The notes beneath the pieces are model-generated. The model did not search any database. It was not told the DNA's origin and saw only the letters and a list, made by a program, of their open reading frames with translations. From an uncultured Neglectibacter sp. (lineage in GTDB: Bacteria > Bacillota > Clostridia > Oscillospirales > Acutalibacteraceae), in NCBI GenBank assembly GCA_947647615.1, contig CANSKS010000007.1, positions 1 to 64,000 on the forward strand: DNA of 64,000 nucleotides, in the 5' to 3' direction. Below, one piece after another: positions 1 through 5,165 of this stretch (position 1 is the first letter of the stretch; every line of letters begins with the position of its first letter). The translations under genes were made by a program, and so were the position numbers.

Positions 1-37
1 TGTACCCCTTCCAGACGGCTTAGAAACGCTTCATAGG

Positions 38-268
38 TCAACCGCGTTCCCCCCTGTCAATGAAGAAATCCAGCCACTGTTCCCGGGGAATTTCCAACAT
101 GTTACCGATTGTTTGCACATCGTCTAGGCTCCAGGGCTCTTTCCCATTCATGCGTACCACAATATAGGTCTGACTTCTTCCCAACGTTGCCGCGAGGTCT
201 GCCTGAACTACTTCCCGCTCGTACATCAATGCTTTTAGCTTCGCAAATTTCCGTCTTGCCATATTCAT
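38..268 (-). CDS. Small phage-type HTH protein (XRE/Cro-like)
   Basis: This 76-residue protein is rich in charged residues. An HTH of the XRE/Cro kind is visible at about residues 20-60: a helix, a turn with LAATLGRSQTYI as the probable recognition region, and a following MEP-like segment ending in EQWLDFFI. The family is typical of the early region of siphophages, where such proteins act as Cro-like or accessory regulators. It is the third gene of the leftward early operon, following the 62-residue gene after a 9-nt gap. The ATG is preceded on the minus strand by a purine-rich segment. The exact DNA target is unknown. Confidence 0.7.
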   Translation of the reverse strand: MNMARRKFAKLKALMYEREVVQADLAATLGRSQTYIVVRMNGKEPWSLDDVQTIGNMLEIPREQWLDFFIDRGERG

Positions 269-277
269 GCCTCCAAT

Positions 278-466
278 TCACTGAGTTTGTTTACTAAGTC
301 TTCCCGCAGGGCTGGTTTCCAGTATGCAGCCGGCGCAATGCTTCCGCACCTCTGCCATTACTTTAGCGTGCTGCCTGCTTGTCCAAAGCGTTTCTTTTTC
401 CCCTTTTAACTCCACGACCGCCGCTTTCCCGTCGGGAGTTGGGTAGTACTTCAAGGTTTCCAACAT
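278..466 (-). CDS. Hypothetical small protein of the element's early operon
   Basis: A 62-residue protein with no family I can name. It begins with a short beta-like stretch (residues 2-20), then a basic/acidic middle and a HCAGC motif near residue 43-47 that could bind metal but is too little to assign. The ATG has a good ribosome binding site (AAAGGAA, 7 nt away) that overlaps the end of the upstream gene. It lies 4 nt after the 65-residue XRE gene, so the two are almost surely cotranscribed. Small excision or early regulatory proteins often sit here in prophages, but nothing in the sequence proves that role. Confidence 0.6.
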   Translation of the reverse strand: MLETLKYYPTPDGKAAVVELKGEKETLWTSRQHAKVMAEVRKHCAGCILETSPAGRLSKQTQ

Positions 467-470
467 GGAA

Positions 471-668
471 TCATTCCTTTGCTATCAGCTCTTCTACTGA
501 GACATTTAAACCTTTTGCCAGCTTAGCGGCAGTGACGGGCATACAGGTGCCACGCGTCTTGATGGTAGAAATCTGCTGCCGGGAAACCCCGGAAAGCTCC
601 GAGAGCCGGGTAGCGCTTATGCCCGCTTGCGCTTGGAAAAGCTCTAGCTGTTGTCTGCTGATTTTCAT
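471..668 (-). CDS. Cro-like XRE family regulator
   Basis: A 65-residue protein that is essentially one HTH_3 domain: about residues 13-60 contain ISATRLSELSGVSRQQISTI, with ATRLSELSG and VSRQQISTIK as helices 2 and 3. It is the first gene of the leftward operon and faces the 219-residue XRE gene across a 146-bp region with three 20-bp operators. Size and position match a Cro or anti-repressor-type switch protein. Its promoter (TTGACA, 17 bp, TACAAT) is close to consensus and has operator 2 in its spacer, so it is likely repressed by the divergent regulator, by itself, or by both. Start: ATG with AGGTGAT 5 nt upstream. Confidence 0.8.
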   Translation of the reverse strand: MKISRQQLELFQAQAGISATRLSELSGVSRQQISTIKTRGTCMPVTAAKLAKGLNVSVEELIAKE

Positions 669-682
669 GGGATCACCTCGTT

Positions 683-702
683 TCAGAAACTTTTGTTGCT
701 TG
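683..702. promoter_or_regulatory. Operator O1 of the prophage switch
   Basis: TCAGAAACTTTTGTTGCTTG is an imperfect copy of the 20-bp palindrome-like site found at O2 and O3 (shared frame CAGAAA, T-rich centre, TTGCT). It lies just downstream of the leftward -10 box, over the expected start of the transcript, where a bound protein would block that promoter. Confidence 0.6.
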
Positions 703-703
703 C

Positions 704-732
704 ATTGTAACAGAAACTTTTATTACTGTCAA
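704..732 (-). promoter_or_regulatory. Leftward early promoter of the element
   Basis: On the minus strand TTGACA (727-732) and TACAAT (704-709) are 17 bp apart, a nearly perfect SigA promoter for the three-gene early operon. Operator O2 fills the spacer and part of the -35 box, and O1 sits at the start site. Confidence 0.85.
710..729. promoter_or_regulatory. Operator O2 of the prophage switch
   Basis: ACAGAAACTTTTATTACTGT is the best palindrome of the three sites, with arms ACAG.AA and TT.CTGT. It overlaps the -35 and spacer of the leftward promoter. Confidence 0.7.
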
Positions 733-749
733 TTCTAATCTTGAAATTT

Positions 750-769
750 ACAGAAATTTTTCTTGCTGT
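750..769. promoter_or_regulatory. Operator O3 of the prophage switch
   Basis: ACAGAAATTTTTCTTGCTGT shares the arms of O2. It covers the -35 hexamer of the rightward promoter (TTGCTG at 763-768), so occupation would shut off the 219-residue regulator's own promoter. Confidence 0.7.
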
Positions 770-791
770 TTTTCTTCAGATGTGTTATCCT
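763..791 (+). promoter_or_regulatory. Rightward promoter of the CI-like repressor gene
   Basis: TTGCTG (763-768), a 17-bp spacer and TATCCT (786-791) form a moderate SigA promoter. The distance to the ATG at 815 leaves a short leader with the ribosome binding site GGGAAGTGA at 801-809. Confidence 0.55.
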
Positions 792-814
792 GCTTCCATA
801 GGGAAGTGATTTTA

Positions 815-1474
815 ATGACAATTGGTGATAGAATTAGGGCAGCCCGAAAGGCTAAAGGTTATACACAAAAACAGTTAGGGGAAGCCTGCGGAATAGCAGA
901 ACCGACTATCAGACGATATGAATTAGGAAAGCTGAATCCTAAATTTGAAACTTTACAAAAGATTGCAAAACCGTTGGGCGTTTCAGCGGCAAAATTATAT
1001 GGCGTTGAAACTTTACCTGAAGATTTTCTTTTTAATATCGAGGAAAATTATATTCGCAATAAAATAGACGATGAAACCGTAAGAGAAGAAGCTTTGCAAT
1101 ATCTCCAAGAGATGAAGGCAAAGGGGCTTACCGTTGATGAAAGAGAGAAAATGGAGTATCCGTTTTCAGAACTTTTTACTGTACTACATCTTTTAGGATA
1201 TACCGAATATACAGAAGAGGAGATCATGCCTCCGCCTGAATATAGCTATGATGACTACTTCGTCAGTAAAGATGAGAGGACTGAGAAATTCTACATTTGC
1301 AGTAACAAAAATTTTTATAATATGGCAGATGAAATTGTGGATTATATTGAATTCCGATTATATCTATTTTTCAATGAATCTGAAGAAATTGTTTCAATGC
1401 AGCTTTTAGAAGAGGGACGGAAAAGAGCGGCCGAATATTTAGAGAAACTTAAAAAAGGAATGTGCTCGGTTTAA
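815..1474 (+). CDS. CI-like XRE repressor of the element
   Basis: A 219-residue protein with an N-terminal HTH_3 domain at residues 1-60 (GDRIRAARKAKGYTQ, then a recognition region at EPTIRRYELG). The remaining 150 residues are acidic and helical and carry no S24/LexA-type Ser-Lys peptidase motif, so RecA-driven self-cleavage is not expected. It is probably the lysogeny repressor acting on O1-O3, judged from position and the divergent Cro-like gene. The ATG at 815 is chosen over the in-frame GTG at 782 because GGGAAGTGA sits 5-6 nt before it and because 782 lies inside the promoter. Codon use is AT-rich, unlike the host genes. Confidence 0.8.
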   Translation: MTIGDRIRAARKAKGYTQKQLGEACGIAEPTIRRYELGKLNPKFETLQKIAKPLGVSAAKLYGVETLPEDFLFNIEENYIRNKIDDETVREEALQYLQEMKAKGLTVDEREKMEYPFSELFTVLHLLGYTEYTEEEIMPPPEYSYDDYFVSKDERTEKFYICSNKNFYNMADEIVDYIEFRLYLFFNESEEIVSMQLLEEGRKRAAEYLEKLKKGMCSV

Positions 1475-1558
1475 CGTCTCTATAGCTGTTCAAAAATCCT
1501 CATCAGACGATCAAGAAGCCCCCTCACCCTCAGAAGGTGAAACTACCCCCGAAAACAA

Positions 1559-1580
1559 AAAAAGCCCCTCGGAGGGGCGA
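1559..1580 (-). terminator. Leftward-oriented terminator-like hairpin
   Basis: The stem GCCCC/GGGGC with a TCGGA loop is followed, on the minus strand, by seven T and a further TTTT. Its orientation would stop leftward transcripts before they run into the repressor gene. On the plus strand it has no T tract, so it need not separate the repressor from the DUF4160 gene. Confidence 0.5.
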
Positions 1581-1605
1581 TAGAAGCAAAAGGAAGTGCG
1601 TATTT

Positions 1606-1857
1606 ATGCCGGAAATTTCAAGATTTTATGGAATAATTATTAAAATGTTTTTCAAACCGAAAGAGCATGAGCCGGGCCATTTACATGCTTTGTATGGGGA
1701 ATATGTGGGAATTTTTAACTTGGAAACCATGGAAATGACAGATGGAGATTTACCCCGGAAAGCCCAGGAGCTTGTAAAAGAGTGGATGGAGAAAAACCAA
1801 AAAGAGCTTTTAGAGATGTGGAACACGCAAGCCCTTCATAAATTGCCCCCGCTTTGA
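1606..1857 (+). CDS. DUF4160 family protein
   Basis: An 83-residue protein with the DUF4160 hallmarks: PEISRFYGIIIKMFF at the start, EHEPGHLHALYGEY in the middle, then GDLPRKAQELVKEWM and a C-terminal helix. DUF4160 proteins are commonly encoded beside a DUF2442 gene, as here, and the pair is discussed as a toxin-antitoxin-like module; no biochemical role is established to my knowledge. The start is taken at 1606 because GGAAGTG lies 6-8 nt upstream. The longer in-frame start at 1537 would read through the hairpin at 1559-1580. The DUF2442 gene starts 15 nt after the stop. Confidence 0.8.
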   Translation: MPEISRFYGIIIKMFFKPKEHEPGHLHALYGEYVGIFNLETMEMTDGDLPRKAQELVKEWMEKNQKELLEMWNTQALHKLPPL

Positions 1858-1871
1858 TAGGAGAAATTTTT

Positions 1872-2123
1872 ATGATACCACGGATAAAGACTTTAAAACC
1901 ACTTTCAGATTTTCGGCTTTACGTCGCGTTTGACGACGGGAGAGCGGTTATTTACGATGTAAAAGAAGATATCAAGGAAATAGATAGCTATAGGGATTTA
2001 GAATCCGTTTATGGACTTTTTGAATGTGCCCGACTAGACGAAAGTAGAACCTGTGTTTACTGGAATGATTTCATTGATCTCCCCAGCGACACGCTTTATA
2101 ACTATGGGAAAGTAGAAGCTTGA
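1872..2123 (+). CDS. DUF2442 family protein
   Basis: An 83-residue protein of the DUF2442 family: IKTLKPLSDFRLYVAFDDG is the usual beta-hairpin start and ARLDESRTCVYWND the usual middle motif. In known genomes it pairs with DUF4160, and the pair is often on mobile or plastic DNA. Start chosen at the ATG 1872 with AGGAGAA 7 nt upstream; an earlier in-frame ATG at 1854 lacks a site. With the DUF4160 gene it forms a two-gene unit inside the element, between repressor and integrase, the usual place for lysogenic cargo. Confidence 0.8.
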   Translation: MIPRIKTLKPLSDFRLYVAFDDGRAVIYDVKEDIKEIDSYRDLESVYGLFECARLDESRTCVYWNDFIDLPSDTLYNYGKVEA

Positions 2124-2166
2124 GAAACCACTTTGCCGAAGCTTTGTTATGTGTGGGAGGGAGAGT

Positions 2167-3261
2167 ATGGGCAAGCGAACTAATACCGCTATTTGGCTTG
2201 ATAAATACCAACGCTGGCAGGTCAATGTTCAAAAAGAGGGAGAGCGGAAAAGCTTCTATAGCTTCACGCCTGGCAGGAAAGGGCAAAGAGAGGCGAATGC
2301 AAAAGCGGATGCGTGGCTTGACTATGGAGTCAATCCCTCTGGAGAACGGGTAAGCGTTCTTTACACACAGTTCCAGGTAGAAGGGAAAGAAGTTCTCAGC
2401 ACCACGGAATATAGACACATAGAAAGCATAGGAAGAGTTTGGGTGATTCCGAACATTGGCAAGAAGAAAGCCGTAGACCTCTGCGATGGGGATATTCAAA
2501 AGATTTTGGATAAAGCGGCGGCGATGGGAAGGTCAAAGAAGACAATCCAGGACATCAACGGTGTAATCAATCGTTTCCTGAAATGGTGTCGCCGTAACCA
2601 GAAAACTACTTACCGCCCGGACGATGTTCATGTTCCCGCCTCTTCTCGCTTGAAAGGAAAACAGGTATTACAGCCTAGTGACCTGTCCATTCTGTTTTCT
2701 GTAGATACCACGGTCTACAAGGGGAAGCGTATCAAAGAAGAATATATTCATGCGTATCGTTTCCAAGTGCTTACCGGCCTTAGGCCCGGAGAGCTGCGCG
2801 GCTTGAGAATGGAGGACGTGGAAGAAAACCAGGTGTTTATTCGCCGGTCTGTCAATGTATTCTATGAAGAAACAAAGGGGAAAAACGAAAATGCCATCCG
2901 CTCATTTGTAATGTCTGGCTTTGCTCGGGCAGAGCTTGCCGCCCAGCTGAAGGAATACCCCAGCGAAAGCGGTTCTATCTTTGAGCTGCCTTCTCCCACC
3001 GCATACCGGGAACGCTGGCAGAAATATTGTGAATCAAACGGATTGACCATTACAACTCCCTACGAATTGCGCCACACTTTTGTTTCCGTGGCCAAAATGC
3101 TACCTGCTGGAGAGGTAAAGTCCTTGGTGGGTCATTCCCAGAGTATGGACACTTTCGGAATTTACGGCCACGCTTTGGCAGGTGAAGATATAGAAACGGC
3201 AGAAAAAATAAACAGCCTTTTTCAGAGGATATTGACCCCGAAAAAAGCCGTTGAAAAATAA
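2167..3261 (+). CDS. int: Tyrosine recombinase / phage integrase
   Basis: A 364-residue site-specific recombinase that integrates and excises the element. It has an N-terminal AP2-like arm-binding part (residues 1-50), a core-binding helical domain (about 65-165) and a C-terminal catalytic domain. Catalytic residues seen: Arg in TGLRPGELRGLR near 205, Arg in ELRHTFVS near 302, His in LVGHSQ near 321 and the nucleophile Tyr in GIYGHAL near 332. The first His of the usual HxxR box is Tyr here (YELR), a variant seen in other integrases. Start at 2167, with GGGAGG upstream. It ends 71 bp from the CCA end of tRNA-Val, the expected geometry for tRNA-targeting integrases. Confidence 0.93.
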   Translation: MGKRTNTAIWLDKYQRWQVNVQKEGERKSFYSFTPGRKGQREANAKADAWLDYGVNPSGERVSVLYTQFQVEGKEVLSTTEYRHIESIGRVWVIPNIGKKKAVDLCDGDIQKILDKAAAMGRSKKTIQDINGVINRFLKWCRRNQKTTYRPDDVHVPASSRLKGKQVLQPSDLSILFSVDTTVYKGKRIKEEYIHAYRFQVLTGLRPGELRGLRMEDVEENQVFIRRSVNVFYEETKGKNENAIRSFVMSGFARAELAAQLKEYPSESGSIFELPSPTAYRERWQKYCESNGLTITTPYELRHTFVSVAKMLPAGEVKSLVGHSQSMDTFGIYGHALAGEDIETAEKINSLFQRILTPKKAVEK

Positions 3262-3296
3262 AAGTGTGTTATTTAGTGTGTTATTGCCATAGGAAA

Positions 3297-3327
3297 AACC
3301 CGCACAAACACAGTGTTTATGCGGGTT
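3297..3327 (-). terminator. Terminator downstream of tRNA-Val
   Basis: AACCCGCA pairs with TGCGGGTT and an inner AAACAC pairs with GTGTTT, giving a 14-bp interrupted stem. On the minus strand it is followed by TTTTTCC, so it ends the tRNA transcript. It lies on the element side of the presumed att core, so after integration the tRNA would be using an element-borne terminator. Confidence 0.75.
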
Positions 3328-3332
3328 CCCGA

Positions 3333-3380
3333 TGGTGGGCGCTAACGGACTTGAACCGCTGACCCCCTGCACGTCAAGCA
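3333..3380. other. Probable attachment site in the tRNA 3' half
   Basis: Integrases next to a tRNA gene usually recombine within its 3' half (T arm to anticodon stem), which the element then restores. The integrase lies on the side of the tRNA 3' end, so this segment is the likely core of one att site. The second copy should lie left of the window, so its exact length cannot be fixed from here. Confidence 0.55.
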
Positions 3381-3409
3381 GGTGCTCTAGCCAGCTGAGC
3401 TAAGCGCCC
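3333..3409 (-). tRNA. tRNA-Val (anticodon GAC)
   Basis: On the minus strand the sequence folds into a complete cloverleaf: acceptor stem GGGCGCT/AGCGCCC, D stem GCTC/GAGC, anticodon stem CCTGC/GCAGG with loop TTGACGT (anticodon GAC, valine), a five-base variable region, and T arm AGCGG-TTCAAGT-CCGTT. The discriminator A and an encoded CCA follow. It has its own promoter and terminator. Its 3' end faces the integrase gene and is the likely integration site. Confidence 0.97.
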
Positions 3410-3427
3410 ATTTTTTATTGCTGTATT

Positions 3428-3456
3428 ATTCTATATGATTTTAAAAAAAAAAGCAA
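3428..3456 (-). promoter_or_regulatory. Promoter of tRNA-Val
   Basis: On the minus strand TTGCTT (3451-3456) and TAGAAT (3428-3433) are 17 bp apart, with an A/T-rich spacer, about 19 bp before the mature tRNA 5' end. No other gene could use it. Confidence 0.8.
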
Positions 3457-3640
3457 GAGTAAAATGAAAAAAGTCTAAAAACTTTTTCTTACAGGAGATC
3501 CCGTTAAGAATTTGTTAAGAAACTCGTCCTGTTGTTATTAATTTGTTCACAATATAATACGGGTGTCATAGGATGAGTTTGCCGGTGAAAGCTTTGCGCG
3601 GCGGCATGGCGGCGAAAAACCGCTGTGGGTAGATAAAAAA

Positions 3641-3669
3641 TTGAATTTTCTTTGCGAAAATTTTATGGT
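3641..3669 (+). promoter_or_regulatory. Possible promoter of the glycosyltransferase gene
   Basis: TTGAAT (3641-3646), a 17-bp spacer and TATGGT (3664-3669) lie just before the gene. A further TATAAT occurs at 3553-3558 with only a weak -35. If the first promoter is used, the ATG at 3677 is at or before the RNA start and the GTG at 3704 is the true start. Confidence 0.45.
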
Positions 3670-3703
3670 AGAATGAATGGAACGGGAAAGGAAGGCATGT
3701 TTT

Positions 3704-4966
3704 GTGAAAACACTGTCATACTTCAATTTTATCTTTGCGGCTGTTTTTGCCGCCTGTTACTGTTACCAGTTTGTCTTTTTGGTGGTGCGGCTTTTGCGAA
3801 AAAGACGAGGGTTCAAGGCCAGTAAGCTTTGCCGGTATGCGGTGCTCATTGCAGCCAGGGATGAATCGGCAGTGATCGGCCAATTGATCGACAGCATCCG
3901 CGCCCAGGATTATCCCCGGGAGCTTTTAGACATTTATGTGGTGGCCGATAATTGTACCGACAACACCGCCGCCATTGCCGCCGCCCGGGGGGCTGTGGTA
4001 TATGAGCGCCAAAATCAAGAGCAGGTGGGAAAAGGCTATGCCTTGAATTTCCTCTTGCGCAGGCTGGAGGAGGAGCGGCCGGAAGAGCTTTATGACGGCT
4101 ATTTTGTTTTTGATGCCGATAATCTTTTAGACCCTCATTACGTCACAGAAATGAATAAGGTGTTTTCCAACGGCAATCCTGTGGTCACAAGCTACCGGAA
4201 CACCAAGAACTTTGGAGATAATTGGATTACCGCCGGCTATGGCATGTATTTTTTGAGAGAGTCGGAATATCTGAACCGCCCCAGAGATTATTTGGGTGTC
4301 AGCTGCGCTGTCTCCGGCACGGGCTTCCTGTTTTCCAGGAAGCTGCTGGAGAAGCTGGGCGGCTGGAATTATTTCCTCTTGACAGAGGACCTGGAATTTT
4401 CCGCGGACCTGATCGTTCAGGGAGAGAAGGTTGCCTATTGCGGCACCGCCATGATTTATGACGAACAGCCTACGGGCTTCCGGCAGTCACTGGTTCAGCG
4501 TTCCCGATGGGTCAAGGGGTATTTGCAGGTGGTGGCAAAACGGGGCGGCGACTTGGTGAAGGCTTTGGCCAACACCGGCCGCTTTGCCTGCTACGACATG
4601 CTCATGAACACCATCCCGGTGGTGGTGCTCACTGTGTTGGGCATTCTGCTCAACACAATTATGTTTGTGGTAGGCATAACCAGCGCCAGGCAGGAAATGG
4701 GCATTTTCTTTACCTCACTTATCCTCAGCTGCCTTAATTCCTACTTTTTCATGTATTTTTTGGGCCTTACGGTGCTGATTACAGAGTGGAAAAAAATCCG
4801 GTGCAGCCGCGGCAGAAAATTAAAATATTCTTTTACATTCCCGCTGTTTTTGTTCTCCTTTGGGCTGGCCATGCTGGCAGCCGTGTTCGGCAGTGCCCAG
4901 TGGAAGCCCATCAAACATACCGCCGCCTTATCTATTGGCGATCTCAGTAACCATACCCAAAAATAA
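3704..4966 (+). CDS. Membrane-bound family 2 glycosyltransferase
   Basis: A 420-residue processive-type GT2 that transfers a sugar from a nucleotide donor to a membrane acceptor or growing chain. Seen: an N-terminal membrane helix (about residues 5-28), a GT-A domain from AVLIAARDESAVIGQLIDSI, the donor/metal DxD in FDADNLLD, the acceptor region TEDLEFS, and QRSRWVKG, the QxxRW motif of cellulose- and hyaluronan-synthase-like enzymes. Three or four membrane helices follow. Substrate and product cannot be told from the sequence; no other exopolysaccharide gene is adjacent. The GTG at 3704 is chosen because GGGAAAGGAAGG ends 8 nt before it; an ATG at 3677 is the alternative. Confidence 0.85.
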   Translation: MKTLSYFNFIFAAVFAACYCYQFVFLVVRLLRKRRGFKASKLCRYAVLIAARDESAVIGQLIDSIRAQDYPRELLDIYVVADNCTDNTAAIAAARGAVVYERQNQEQVGKGYALNFLLRRLEEERPEELYDGYFVFDADNLLDPHYVTEMNKVFSNGNPVVTSYRNTKNFGDNWITAGYGMYFLRESEYLNRPRDYLGVSCAVSGTGFLFSRKLLEKLGGWNYFLLTEDLEFSADLIVQGEKVAYCGTAMIYDEQPTGFRQSLVQRSRWVKGYLQVVAKRGGDLVKALANTGRFACYDMLMNTIPVVVLTVLGILLNTIMFVVGITSARQEMGIFFTSLILSCLNSYFFMYFLGLTVLITEWKKIRCSRGRKLKYSFTFPLFLFSFGLAMLAAVFGSAQWKPIKHTAALSIGDLSNHTQK

Positions 4967-5074
4967 CAACCCCGCATTCCGGTTTCCTTTTGTGAGGAAA
5001 CTTTGTGAAAAACAGAAAAAGCAAAAAAATGCCGGATTGCCTGTTTCTAAAAACGGACTCTTGTGATAGAATAA

Positions 5075-5110
5075 GCCTATGCCAGTATTGCGGCGTAGGC
5101 TTTTCTTTAT
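5075..5110 (+). terminator. Terminator after the glycosyltransferase gene
   Basis: GCCTATGCC pairs with GGCGTAGGC (one G-T pair) over an 8-nt loop, followed directly by TTTTCTTTATTTA. A TAGAAT box ends just before it (5068-5073), so it could also act as an attenuator of a short purL leader; no riboswitch aptamer is recognisable. Confidence 0.75.
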
Positions 5111-5165
5111 TTATTGGTTCGTCATTATTCGCGGAAACCGGCAGTGATGGGAAAGGATGGTACAA

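Larger units (their letters stand above)
1..3335. mobile_element. Right end of an integrated prophage-like element
   Basis: The stretch from the left edge to the 3' end of the tRNA-Val gene holds only element-type genes: three small leftward early genes (two with HTH folds), a divergent repressor, a DUF4160/DUF2442 pair and a tyrosine integrase pointing at the tRNA. The order int, then a repressor on the same strand, then small regulator genes on the opposite strand is the usual lysogeny module of temperate siphophages. Parts of it, especially about 670-1480, are visibly AT-richer than the host genes to the right. The left boundary and any structural phage genes lie outside the window, so an ICE or a satellite element with a phage-like control region is also possible. 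Confidence 0.75.

Noticed and set aside
4967-5165. Possible purine riboswitch before purL
   Set aside because: The conserved three-way junction of the purine aptamer is missing; only a simple terminator hairpin is present.
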